Assembly (NCBI GenBank): GCA_011763485.2
Contig: JAANSK020058909.1
Span: forward strand, 1-27,919
Direction: 5' to 3'
Length of the DNA stretch: 27,919 nt
DNA from: Isoetes engelmannii
Lineage: Eukaryota; Streptophyta; Lycopodiopsida; Isoetales; Isoetaceae
The notes beneath the pieces are model-generated. The model was not told the DNA's origin, ran no database searches, and saw nothing but the letters and a program-made list of their open reading frames with translations. Below, piece after piece: positions 11,947-22,072 of this stretch. The position numbers and the translations under genes are program-made. Positions within the stretch are counted from its first letter, which is position 1; every line of letters starts with the position of its first letter.

Positions 11947-12102
11947 TCAGCATGGGATTGGAAGTTCAGTCAGGATGGCACCACAAACTTCGTGACCTCT
12001 ATTGCTACATTCAATGGATCTACATCCTTGACATGAAGGGTGGCTTGCTTTAGAAGATGTCCCCATAGCAACAATTGTCCTCCCACGAATAGAAATTAAA
12101 AC
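11947..12102 (-). other. exon-like Cys-rich frame, unknown
   Basis: After a good acceptor (CAG ending at 12103) the minus strand is open for 51 residues to TGA: it starts VLISIRGRTIVAMGT and contains CQGCRSIECSNRGHEVC, a CxxC-x4-C-x7-C arrangement that could bind zinc. No family was recognised. It may be the last exon of a broken gene, or 3' coding sequence of the decayed element at 12600-15812. Confidence that it is a functional gene is low. Confidence 0.25.
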
Positions 12103-12204
12103 CTGCATATCAAGAAACCAAAAAATAACAAAAAAATACATGAGAATGACAATATTTCCAACATGAAATGTCACTATTGGATCTGAGAGGAAAAACAATA
12201 CCAT

Positions 12205-12380
12205 GAAAATGGTGTCATGGTGCCATTTCTCCCCTCAGACAATCCAACAATGCCATTTCCTCCATCACATGTTACCTCTTCATAATGGCACTATCCAAAT
12301 GGGGAGTGTCAAGGGGAGCATGCATGCATGTGATGGGGAGGGTATAACCATCATTCAATTTAATTGGGATTATGTTTTGA
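12205..12380 (+). mobile_element. MITE-like repeat, copy 1
   Basis: The segment around 12295-12375 (AAATGGGGAGTGTCAAGGGG, GCATG repeats, ATGTGATGGGG, then CATTCAATTTAATTGGGATTA) matches the reverse complement of the repeat at 18269-18468 in the same order, lacking about 15 bases in the middle. The neighbouring 12205-12295 shares the ATGGTGCCATTT and CACATGT wording found near 18480-18600. Two related non-coding copies in opposite orientations 6 kb apart point to a small non-autonomous element. Exact ends and target duplications could not be fixed. Confidence 0.6.
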
Positions 12381-13191
12381 TTTTGGGATTATGTTGCACG
12401 TTTTTAGTAACTTGTTCAAATTAGCATATCTTATTTCAAAATCACAAAATTAAATATCACACTACTTACACAGTGCAAAACTTTAACATAGACTGATTTC
12501 AAATTAATGAAGAAAGTAAATTTACATAGCAATGAGATTGTTTTGCTGGCACTCTAAGGATATCATAGCCTTCTTCCTTACATCCTGAGGTATTGTAAAT
12601 CTCACATTTATATCCGGAACATTTTTTGGAGTCCACGAGTACAATACACAATGTCTAGCCAAAGATCAGGATCACTGGGATTTCTCCTCCACGTCTTTGT
12701 CCAACAATCTGAATATCTTTCTTTATTCCTGACATTACTCAACTGATGCATTGGAACCACCATTCCACACACATTCTTTCTTCTTTGCAAATATCTGAGT
12801 CGGTGCATCCCAACCACACTAGGTAGGTCTCTAGATTTGATGGTTTTACTACCACAAATTGGTGGCACTCCACATTACTAGAAAGGTTCATAACTTTCTA
12901 TGCCTAGATATTTCGTCATCTTCCTCAGCATCTGCTAAAGTTCTCCACCTACTTTTAGGCAACCTCCCTTCTTTCAATTCTTCGGAGTTCATCCAATAGG
13001 TTACTCACCTTCTTCCAGTATCTATCAATGCACGATTAGTGTCATCCAAATTGGTTTGCCAATGCTTGATGTAGTCATTGATGCCATCCTTAGTCAATCC
13101 CAATTGCTTCCCTTCTTCAAAAGATTTTAGAGCTTTTCATTAACCTGGAGGTATCATAGGCTTGTTATTTGCATCTCTATGTCAGATTTCT

Positions 13192-13767
13192 TCACTTCTT
13201 TTCAGAAGGTCTCATCTTCCATTGAAAGATTGGAATCCCATTTCTCACCCAAAACGTGTATGGAAGAGGTCTAGAATGACCTTCCATGTCAAGAGCATAA
13301 CCATGCATAAGGTTCTTCCAATCAGGCACTTCTCCTATGAGAGATCCTATAAGAGATATAGTAGTGCATCCATGGTATATTTTTAGTAGGCTAGAAAAGT
13401 TGATCATTGTCTCCTGTCTCAAGACGTGACTATATTTTCCAAATAATGCATCCACATCCTCATGAGTATGTCCTGGCATTAGGAACCCCAAATTAACTCT
13501 TTCAAAAATGCCCACAGTTGTCAAGTAGGATAGGAAAGAAAATATCCACCTATTCGCATTTTGACCAGCACAATTATCAAGTTGCAAGAGCAACTTTCTA
13601 GGCAGACCTCGAGGTTTAGCACGTACGTGAGGTTGAAGCTCCAATATGCTCATTATGTCCATTCCTCCTAATCTTTTCAATATTATTAGGGCTTTCATCC
13701 AACAATGCACTATGTGGTGTCTGGCTAGTTGTAGGGTCCTGGAGGTGAGTATTATAACTTTTCTCAT
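13192..13767 (-). pseudogene. DUF7869-like core of the element
   Basis: This is the longest uninterrupted block of the element, 191 residues ending at a stop at 13192. Key wording is LLQLDNCAGQNANRWIFSFL (from about residue 60), a TVGIFERVNLGFLMPGHTHE segment, and DVDALFGKYSHVL. This combination of L-DN, a helical stretch and GHTHEDVD is characteristic of the DUF7869 family as I remember it. The block is preceded by a stop-containing join to the LCIIHDKMD block (14007-13783) and followed by broken frames. It therefore looks like a remnant of a once longer protein rather than a complete gene. The first codon is not a credible start. Confidence 0.6.
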
Positions 13768-14118
13768 AGTTTATCAAACACCTCAGGATACTTCCAATAT
13801 GAAAATCTGTACCATCACTCTACAACTCAAAACTGAAATGGCCATAGTAGGTTTGAGACTGTCCATGCAAGATTGCCCGATCATTGAGGTCTGCAAAGGG
13901 TATGATCTTCCACATGACTTTGGTATGTACTCGAATTTCTGCTCATCCATCTTGTCATGTATAATACATAGATAGTTATTGGGTTCCATTGCTGATAAGG
14001 TCCTCACATCCAGTTATTAAGTTGATCTACATGATAATTGATCAGTCATATGATCCTTCATATGTTCCCTTATCTTAGCCCTTAGACTTGGTTGTGCAGT
14101 CTTATCAAGAGTCTCCTT

Positions 14119-14594
14119 TAATGGCATCGATCCAAGCCATCGGATCGAGATTCTAGAAGGAGGCGAGCATGCATGTCTTACATGCATGCATTGCATGCTT
14201 TTTCTGGTGGGAGATCGCTATTTTAGGGCTGGTTCTTCAGCAGCATCTCATCGGCGCTTCCTCGTCGTCTCTTAGCAGTACACGGTTCTCGTCTTTTCTC
14301 TTTGAACCCAGGCAGGAGAGGGGTTTCTTTCTGCTTGGCTTGAACAATTTGGCGTCTCTTTTCATGCTATGGCATGTTCCTTCTCAGCTTTTCCCCTTCT
14401 TGGGCCTTCATCCTTTGATCCTCGTCCTCGATCCCCTTTGCTAAAGAAAGTTCTCTTTTTTTCGAGAGTTTTTGTCGTTTCATGCCAGGCCCATTCTAGA
14501 ATGGCATCGATCCGAGCCATCGGATCGAGATTCTAGAAGGGGGCGAGCATGCATCGGGAGTTTTTGTCGTGTCATGCGAGGCCCATTATAGAAT
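14119..14594. repeat. A-B-A'-B' repeat insertion inside the element
   Basis: Segment A (14119-14174, GGCATCGATCCAAGCCATCG onward to GAGCATGCAT) recurs as A' (14501-14556). Segment B (14466-14502, GAGTTTTTGTCG...GGCCCAT) recurs as B' (14558-14594). A and B are separated by about 290 unique bases, while A' and B' abut. A' holds a perfect hairpin, TCGATCCGA-GCCA-TCGGATCGA. The coding blocks of the surrounding element resume on either side, so this looks like a nested insertion followed by tandem duplication with internal deletion. Confidence 0.65.
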
Positions 14595-15163
14595 TTAGCA
14601 CACAAATTACACTTTGTAAAGTTGTTTGAAGTTGCTATAGTCACATGCTTGAAAGCTTATTCCATAGCCTACTAAAACTGGACTGGGATATAGAGGCCAC
14701 TCCAAGTTCATGAAGCAATGCATTTATTTCCTCTAATATGCTCTTCTGAGTACAATGGGATGGAAAACTCTTCTCAATAATAACTCTACCCTGTTCATCC
14801 TTCTTACTCTTATGTGGCAAGTTTTCTGCATTAAACTCCACATACTTTTCAAATATTTCCTTTGTAGCTATAGTTCTAGGGGCTTACCAGGCCAGTGTTC
14901 CTTTGCATTGCAATTCTATTGCCACTCTCATGTCCTTTTTTTTTTTTTAGTTATACCAGAAGAGGATGGAATTTCATGTATAGCCATCCATGCTTTCGAA
15001 CATATCCACTTTCCATTCAATGGAAATCTTTTATTCTTTGATCCTTCATCCTGATTGCATAGCTGAATATGTTGTACATGAAAGTCCTCTTGCTAACACA
15101 CTTATGTTCTTGATATGTGGCTCTTGCTCCCTCCAACTTCTCTATTGTAAACATCCTAACACA

Positions 15164-15241
15164 AGAGGCCCAACAACATTCACTTCCTCTAACCTTCATC
15201 ATAGAGGCCCAACAACATTCACTTCCTCTAACCTTCATCAT
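15164..15241. repeat. perfect 39-bp tandem duplication
   Basis: The 39-base unit at 15164-15202 is repeated exactly at 15203-15241. On the coding (minus) strand it is 13 codons, giving a duplicated MMKVRGSECCWAS peptide in frame. The lack of substitutions suggests it arose recently, after the element had begun to decay. Confidence 0.92.
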
Positions 15242-15554
15242 AGCTTCAGGAGAACAATCATAATCTGCCTTGCACCTCTTGCTGGGATAATGTTTGAGAG
15301 TTGGAAGTGGCCTCTTGCTACATTGTGTGTCCCATTGTGACAATGGTTATGCATCTATAGGAAACGTGTATTTCCCCTCTAGTACAATACTGTCTCTAGG
15401 CCATGCCACAATAGTTGCAACCTCTAGTTGCTTCACACAAGCAAGGAATTCTTGTTTGCTTGATCCATTTTTCGATTGTCATATAATTTTGAGATTGCCA
15501 CACCTAACATGTCTTCCCCTAGTCATTCATCATTGACTGCATTGGTAGGATCTG

Positions 15555-15812
15555 CTAGAACAATAATCCCTTCCCTACTACTTTTTTGTTGCATGCATGC
15601 AAGATATTGACCTTTTTGTTTTTTCCAGTTGACTCGAGTATATAATACAATTTCTTTTCTTTTGGCATCATCCTTCTCTTGGGCACTATTATTTCCTTGG
15701 GAATTATCATTGGGGGTCTTTTCCTTTCCTTTTCCATCATCAACATCATTTGGGGTCTTTTCCTTGCTTGGGAATCATCATTGGGGGTACATTGAATCCT
15801 TTTCTTGGCCAT
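15555..15812 (-). pseudogene. basic N-terminal ORF of the element
   Basis: ATG 15812 has a favourable context (AAACCATGGCC) and opens an 85-residue lysine- and arginine-rich frame: MAKKRIQCTPNDDSQARKRP, then repeats of the KRPPMI type and KEIIVPKRRMMPKEKK. It ends at a stop at 15555. The low-complexity basic composition fits a nuclear-targeting or DNA-binding leader. Its position just upstream of the other coding blocks suggests it was the start of the element's protein, but continuity is not proven. Confidence 0.35.
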
Positions 15813-15844
15813 GGTTTTTTCTCTGCCTTGGACATCATCATTGA

Positions 15845-17080
15845 GGATCTTTCATTTAGCATGTTGCATGCCATTGACCTAAAACATACAGAAACATAAA
15901 TTAAATTAGTACATAGAAAAAAGATCTAAAAAACATCTACAAAACACGTTTTAACAAAAAAACCTACTTTGGAAATCTATACATTTTAAGATACCTTTAA
16001 ACACCTATAACTTTAAACACTTATAACTTTATAAAAAGCGGGTATATTTTGTATTTATTATTCGCGGTAGCTATTATGTCTCAAATGAAGTTCGAGATAT
16101 CCAAGTTTCTCTGCTTCAGAATTTTCTCTGCTTTCTTTATGAAATCCTTCTCTGGCGCTTTTCTCTCCTTTAATGATCAAATTCTCCTGCAACAAAATTC
16201 TCTGGCGCTTTTCTGGCTTCGCGACTGCATGTTTGGATTCTCAGTGACTGCTTCTCTAAAGTTAGAATAGAGTTCTATAAGCTGTAAATGCATTTGATTT
16301 TTCGCTTTTCTATTCTTCTTTTTCTGATTCTTTGTCATGGTACGGATTTGCAGACTTAATCTTTTGTAGCATAAACAAATTATGCTAACTCTTGAAGAAA
16401 AATTTAATAGGGTTTTACTTAGAGCTTTCTGAATAGGTTTCCTGAATAGGTTTTCGCTTAGAGCTTTTGTTTCAGCGTTTGTGTGTCCGTATTATGTAGT
16501 TTCAAGCAAGACAAGCTATATAACTCTATAAATATATAAATATCCTTATTGACATCGTTACACTACTATAGCAACACAAATATCCAATATCACATGACTA
16601 CATGCAAGTAATCTTCTTCATCCTCACAAGGTACTCCAGATATCCTTTCAATCATGAACAACCCATGCTCTCGATTCCATATAAGATGGATCACCACATT
16701 GAAGGGATCAGGATAATTGCATGGATGATTCATCGCGACAACGGTCAGCCAATCTTCAAGGACTATGCCAAGCTGACGGCACCTAAAGATGTCATTATGA
16801 TTCATACTGTACGTAATGGTATCTCGATCAGGGTCCTTCTAGCTACCACAAACAAACGAAGGCTTAGATGCATGCCTTGCCACTTAATGCATGTCTATTT
16901 GTATCTCGCCAGAATTATTGACCGTAACCAATTATTAGCCACATTATTGAGTATGTTGTACTTACTATATACATTGGTGCAGGTATTATAATTATACTTA
17001 ACTTAGCATAGTATGTAATTTAGTTAAGAACTTAATTGGTATATTAGTTTGTATTACTGGTATATTTGTTTGTATTATTT
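15845..17080. other. no recognisable gene
   Basis: AT-rich DNA. A plus-strand open frame at 16602-16991 and its antisense partner show no known motif. The phrase TCTGGCGCTTTTCT occurs twice (about 16152 and 16200), related to the inverted-repeat core at 17084-17102. Paired phrases such as CTTTAAACACTTATAACTTT near 16005-16030 and GAATAGGTTT near 16430-16455 are short local repeats. Confidence 0.45.
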
Positions 17081-17083
17081 GGA

Positions 17084-18027
17084 AATCGCATCTGGCGCGA
17101 TTTTCTTTCTCGTTCTACTTATTGGTATTTGTTGACCTCTATGTTGATACTAAACACGTCAGGCGCGCTTACATTGCTATGTCCTCTTAACTTATGAGTA
17201 TTTATTTAATTTATAGACATAATCCGGCTTCCCTAAAAATACTTGTCTTTGATTTGAATGGGGTGCTCTGCAAAATGTGAAGGCAACATTTGATACGTCA
17301 TGATATGAGCAGAAGCCACTGAAAACACGTACCAAATAGGTTTTTCCCGCGACCTTATCTGAAGGAGATATTGGACGAGGCCTTTGGGTTATTTCGATGT
17401 GCGATTTGATCGTCTATGGAATATAAAATATACAAGGTGTCTTGTAAGTAGTACCAGAGCTAAACAGAGATTGGGTGTCCGTCTGGGATCAAAGCAAATG
17501 TGTTTCGTTTGAGAACCCGAAGGATCCGTCCGGCAAACATATATTTGTGAAATGCTTGCGCACAATGATAGATGGTCTGGGTATTGAGGAGAAGGAAAAC
17601 ATCATCAAGGTTGATGATGACGCCTTGAGGTGTTTATTCAATTAGTCACAATTATTAAATCCACCATCCTATCATCCTGATATTTTTAGCAGAGATGATT
17701 TTGTACTTCGTTTAGTCAGTATCCTACAAGAAATATCATAAATCGGCCAAAGACATACAGAAACTATACCATCAGCTTGATCTAACAGGGGAAATCGGCA
17801 AGGCACTTGAGAAAATTGTCCTCGAAAAGGAACTATTTTGATATTTGTATAGCGATAAATATGTAAATATTTGTACTTTACATGAAAGTATTAAATAATG
17901 TTATGTACTTGAACTGCTATTTTGCAATATGTCTGGTGTTCATGTAATCCATTTATTAGAGGTTAAGTCCTTCAGTTTGTTTATTTTAGCTACATGTAGG
18001 TCGAATGAATCGCGCCAGGTGCGAATT
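17084..18027. repeat. 20-bp inverted repeats flanking FCP1-like remnant
   Basis: Positions 17083-17102 (AAATCGCATCTGGCGCGATT) match the reverse complement of 18008-18027 (AATCGCGCCAGGTGCGAATT) at 18 of 20 bases. They enclose about 900 bases containing the FCP1-like pseudogene. The match does not extend into the flanks, and no target duplication was found. They may be terminal repeats of a small element, or copies of a dispersed CTGGCGC motif. Confidence 0.55.
17225..17840 (+). pseudogene. FCP1/NLI-interacting-factor-like phosphatase remnant
   Basis: The plus strand holds pieces of a HAD-superfamily, FCP1-homology protein in the proper order. LKILVFDLNGVLCK (about 17237-17279) is the first HAD motif, with DLNGV in place of the usual DxDxT/V. 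RPYLKEILDEAFGLF (about 17350-17394) is the R-P-x-x-x-x-F/L-L block. A stop lies where SS of the usual IWSS follows (AI-stop-SSM). WDQSKCVSFENPKD follows at about 17491, then IIKVDDDALRCLFN, the aspartate-rich third motif, a stop at 17643, and SQLLNPPSYHPDIF. Proteins of this family dephosphorylate phosphoproteins such as the RNA polymerase II tail. Two or more in-frame stops and frame changes indicate a pseudogene, although unrecognised introns could explain some of them. Confidence 0.65.
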
Positions 18028-18268
18028 GCAATTGAAAATCGTTGTTTTCAAGGGCTCTCTTGCCGATATTTACTCACAAATACTTGTCAGTTTTTAGTTT
18101 TTAATGTTGCCCATGTTATGGTGACAATATTATATGGTTAAAGTGCATCGTATTTTACAATTTTCATCAAAATCAACACAAAATGCCCCTTCTCGAGCTA
18201 AGAAGCAGTAAAAAATGTTATTACATCCCTAAAAAGGCCTGTATTAAGCCTATACGTTGCGATTTTGG

Positions 18269-18468
18269 AATAGACGTACTCCTAATTTAATTGAATGACG
18301 ATTGCATACATATAATGAGAGAAACTCCCCCCATCACATGTATACATGCTCCTCTTGGCACTCACTGCAATAGACGTAATCCTAATTTAATTGAATGACG
18401 GTTGCATACATATAATGAGAGAAACTCCCCCCATCACATGTATACATGCTCCTCTTGGCACTCACTGC
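18269..18468. repeat. 100-bp tandem duplication in MITE-like copy 2
   Basis: 18269-18368 is repeated at 18369-18468 with two substitutions seen by eye (GTACT to GTAAT and ACGATTG to ACGGTTG). Each unit runs from AATAGACGTA through TTTAATTGAATGACG, CCCCCCATCACATGTATACA and GCTCCTCTTGGCACTCACTGC. Read on the minus strand, each unit matches the repeat at 12295-12375, so this is a second, opposite-facing copy of that family with a recent internal duplication. Confidence 0.9.
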
Positions 18469-18528
18469 AATGGTACCATGGAGCCATTAATCACATGTAT
18501 ACCTACTCCCATTGACACTCCTTCGAAT

Positions 18529-18659
18529 CATTTGGGGAGTGCCAAGAGGAGCATCTTTGGCACTCCCCAAATGGCTCCATGGCACCATTTGAGGAGTGCC
18601 CCGTGGCGCCATTTGAGGAGTGCAAATGGGATTCCTCTTGGCACTCCCTAAATGGCGCC
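18529..18659. repeat. strong hairpins of the MITE-like element
   Basis: 18529-18545 (CATTTGGGGAGTGCCAA) and 18557-18573 are perfect 17-base inverted repeats separated by 11 bases. A second, larger foldback pairs GGCGCCATTTGAGGAGTGC (about 18604-18622) with GCACTCCCTAAATGGCGCC (about 18641-18659), with two mismatches. The motif GGAGTGCC recurs several times in both orientations. This is the foldback architecture expected of MITE-like elements. Confidence 0.8.
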
Positions 18660-18719
18660 AAGCGCCCAAAAGAACATGCACAAACAACTGTGCACCTGCA
18701 AATAAATGACTCCAAGAAG

Positions 18720-20620
18720 CCACCTAGAAACGCCGATCTGTAAGGAACTGCTGAAGAGCATGCATCCGCCGAAAAAAGGATCTATTCAAGTGTCTAAAGA
18801 AATGATACACCAAGTGGCAACAACAATAATAAATAGGAGCTGGAATCGTCTGATACGAGGAAGGCGATATTAACTTCGAGGTTTCAAATTTTGAATTTAG
18901 GCGGGGTTTTTGAATTTGGGCGGAGATTGTATATTTTAAATGGTGGAGGGGTTCAAATTTGGGCAGGCATTTTCAAGTTTACAACCACCTTACAGGTCCG
19001 CCAAACTGCAGCATGGCTTCCACGGACTCCGCCATGCTCCCCACGGACTATATTTGTGTGAGAAACTTATACATAAAAACCTACATGCAACTGCTTGTAA
19101 GATGGTTTTACCCTTAGAAATTTGAAACACAAATGAAACCAATGGTATATCCTTCCATTGCTGCTCATCCACTAAACCTTGACACAAAAAGATGTAAGTG
19201 CATAGAATTCTTCGTATATGTGGCCACTGACATGTTTTCCTCGTTAGCCGATAGAACATATGTATATATGCTTAATCCTATGAGATCTTAGAACATAGTG
19301 TGTCTCAAATGCTTTAAAGCAAAGGCTTCGAAGTTGCATCTGTATCTCCTCAATCCACTTACTTTTGCATAGCCTTTACGGCAAATTCTTGCATGTGCTT
19401 TTAGGTTAGATGTTGCCGTCTTTCCCTTCCCCTTTTCTTTTCCTCTTAGGCATATGCAATTGCCACATTGAATAAGCGAAAGGAAGTATGTCACTGAACG
19501 GGGTGCAAAAGCAATAGCGTCACATATGTGTTGACAATGAGAGGACATATTCACAAATCATAGTAGTGTCGAAGTGGCTGCTATATTGAGGGGGTGTACC
19601 AATAGTGGACCACTTAAGAATCATGGACAAGAAAACACTGAAAGTAAAATATTTTTGTAATTTATATGCATTGCTTAAAAGCTCTTGGTTTGAGATATTG
19701 CATACATATTTTTTTTGAAAAAAATTGGGTACATACAACCCAAAAAATCTCCAGGTGAAAAGGGTTTGTCTAAAAGTAGTAAGAATCTTTCAAGTACCCT
19801 AGATCAAGAGTGGATGATCAAAATTGACCCACTTTTTTTACCCACTTTATTCAATGGTTGAGATTGAGACAATAATAAATTGTTGAGCCACTATTGGAAA
19901 GTTTGATCCATTTTACCATGATCTATTATTGGGCCATGGTCCACTATTGGTGACCCTCTCCTATATCATTTGATCAAGTCAAGCTTCGGGGTCCATTTTT
20001 TATCTCTTCTTTTCGGTCGAATTTTGTAAGTTTCTTGGACTTCCATAGATTGATTATAGTTGCATCCACCCGCATTTGATGTGCATGTTCGTTTTCATCT
20101 TCAACTTCAATTCCATTGTTGCTGCTAATGCTACTAAAGCTATCATTGCATATTGGAACTTTTTTAGTGTTTGCGCTTCCTCCTTTTTGCTCTTGCGCTT
20201 GGTTGTGATGGAGTAGCTAGTTGTGGAGGTTGTAGTATAGTTGTGTAGATGACGTCGTCAGATATGTCTTTTGAATTGGCCCTTCGTACAAGTTGTTGAA
20301 GTTGGCACCACCGCTCCTCTTGGTGATGTACTGGGAAACAACATGTTTTTAAGCTCATGCTCTTGGGTCGTGCTAGGTGCTCGCCCCATTATTTTCTGGA
20401 CATTGAAGTTCACTCTTTATAGAAAGAATGAAGAGTTGGTAACAGTGGCATTAGTTGAATGTCAATGTCCCCATTGGAATAATACAGTGAATGTTTTTAT
20501 TTTTTCATGATGATTCTTATATTCCGTACTTGCTAAAATGTATTTTGACAACAAAAGAAAGCAAAAGTCACAACTTTTTGTATTATCCATAAGAAACAAC
20601 TACATCAAAGGTATAATAAT
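18720..20620. other. no recognisable gene
   Basis: Mostly AT-rich. Three related phrases built on TTTGAATTTGGGCGG/TTCAAATTTGGGCAGG occur at about 18889-18968. A minus-strand open frame at 19288-19554 contains CGNCICLRGKEKGKGK followed by TSNLKAHARIC, loosely like a degenerate zinc-finger, but this is too weak to call. A minus-strand frame at 20164-20358 ends in SARAKRRKRKH, a basic stretch, with no recognised domain. Confidence 0.4.
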
Positions 20621-20629
20621 ACTTATACA

Positions 20630-20929
20630 CTATTTATCTTTTTCCTCTGCCTTGCCTGATTCCAAATGCCTCATAACATCTTGACTATGGGTGTCGTGCC
20701 CTAAGTTCCTAAGGATGTTTCTTGCAATTCTTCCTTCTAGTGCAGTTGACACGTCTTCAATGAATAGTTGTGTTGTCTGGGCTGCCACAAATACAAGGGC
20801 TCTCGCAAAATCAAAAGTATGGAGTGCAATTGTTCTCTTCATCATGGTGATAAAGTGGATCTTGTCAGATCCTTGTGTGCATCTCATAAATCTTAGCAAC
20901 TTTATCAATGAGGATACAAGCTCTTCTTC
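20630..20929 (-). CDS. possible last exon of an unknown gene
   Basis: After an acceptor-like CAG ending at 20930 the minus strand is open for 99 residues to a stop at 20630. The peptide has balanced, helix-rich composition: EEELVSSLIKLLRFMRCTQG, then TMMKRTIALHTFDFARALVF, TTQLFIEDVSTALEGRIARN, and a charged tail ending GKAEEKDK. This is more protein-like than neighbouring frames, but I do not recognise the family. Exon-like text at 21062-20940 and 22057-21836 on the same strand could belong to the same gene; splice links between them were not established. It may be a real but lowly conserved gene or a pseudogene. Confidence 0.35.
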   Translation of the reverse strand, partial: EEELVSSLIKLLRFMRCTQGSDKIHFITMMKRTIALHTFDFARALVFVAAQTTQLFIEDVSTALEGRIARNILRNLGHDTHSQDVMRHLESGKAEEKDK

Positions 20930-21239
20930 CTGGGGCTTTATTGCCGTTGAAAAATGACAAATTTCCTTTTTGTGAGGAGAGATAGTATCTTACTGATAGT
21001 CCATTGGAAGTACATGTCATAGATATGTCAATTGTTCTCCTTCTACCCGAGAAGTCGCTCACATACCTATTCGATCATACAATTATTTCCTGAGGGTAGT
21101 ATTAACTGAGGTAGGTGTGGTAATGGTCAAGCTCACTATCATGTTTCAGAAATACAACACCATCAAGACAACCATCTAAAAAACTGGTTTGTGCAGAAAC
21201 ATCTGACCCTGCAGTACTGTATAGCAACAAAGTAAGTAA

Positions 21240-22060
21240 CACTCAAGTCTGTGACGTTGAATCTTTCTTGCTCCCTCTCCTCCCTCTCTCCTGATCTTTT
21301 CTTAGTCTGCCTTCTATGGAAGCATCAGCGAAAACTGAATGTTCCTGATTGTCGATTGAATGTACCTGATTGATTGTGAGCAAAAACCTCACAAAATTCA
21401 AACATATGGGACAGCCTATCCTCATGCATCCTTCACTGCTCTAGCAGCAAGGCACAAAGGATGACCCTCTAGATGCACGTACTTGGCTCACACTCTAGAT
21501 GCATCTTCATAACTCTCCCAATCCTATAATGAAATAGATCCTTCTTTGCTTCACAAACATAGGTGCAGCATCTCTGATTCATAATTATTTTCCGAGTTGA
21601 AATATGAAATCTTCTCTTCCTTTTCTTTTTTACTTTCATGAGGAACACTGCATATGGTAATTTCCCAAGGTGTTTGGCCAATTGTGGCAGAACATTCACA
21701 GAGTACAATTCACAGAATGGAGGTTTATCAGGCAAACTTATCATTCACTTAAGGGGCAATTTGTTTCAACATACCTGCAAACGTATCTTGCTATATCCCA
21801 CATAAAGACCATAAGAACATAATTGCATACCAATGTCACCAACCAATTGATGCACGGTCTGTCAAATTCATTTGATACACCTTCCGTTGCCTCACAGCAT
21901 GCACCAAAATATCAACCTGTCCAATAACACTTAACAAAACATGATTAAAGGTCATGCGACCTTTTTTATCAGATGACATAGTCTTACTGTAGAATGCTGA
22001 TAAGCACTTCATATAAAGGAGATTGACATCTTTAGAAACGTTCTTCACCCATAAAACCTG
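21240..22060 (-). other. exon-like minus-strand stretches, unknown
   Basis: At 22057 an acceptor-like CAG precedes VLWVKNVSKDVNLLYMKCLS and an open frame that runs to 21836, with a possible donor (GGACAG|GTTGAT) inside it. Further on, 21744-21469 is open and contains LYSVNVLPQLAKHLGKLPYA and a basic KVKKKRKRRFH stretch. Neither piece shows a domain I recognise. They could be exons of a gene or pseudogene sharing the strand of the hypothetical exon at 20630-20929. Confidence 0.3.
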
Positions 22061-22072
22061 AAAAATAGCGTT

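Larger units (their letters stand above)
12600..15812 (-). mobile_element. decayed DUF7869-type element
   Basis: A series of minus-strand coding blocks, broken by stops and frame changes, runs in one order: a basic N-terminal piece (15812-15555), a Cys-containing block (about 15490-15017), a block starting near 14841 ending in SSFSRLWNKL, a block with LCIIHDKMD (14007-13783), the conserved core (13767-13192), then further blocks near 13140-13020 and 12868-12608. This order resembles long single-protein repeats with a DUF7869 domain that I recall from seed-free plants and some invertebrates; the domain name is from memory. The core contains QLDN and GHTHEDVDALFG, which could be acidic residues of an RNase-H-like fold (inference). 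No terminal repeats were found. Confidence 0.6.

Noticed and set aside
16602-16991. 129-residue plus-strand ORF as a gene.
   Set aside because: The opposite strand is also open over part of it, there is no known motif, and no splice or start context stands out.
19288-19554. BED or C2H2 zinc-finger of a hAT transposase on the minus strand.
   Set aside because: Cysteine and histidine spacing does not fit either type, and no transposase domain follows.
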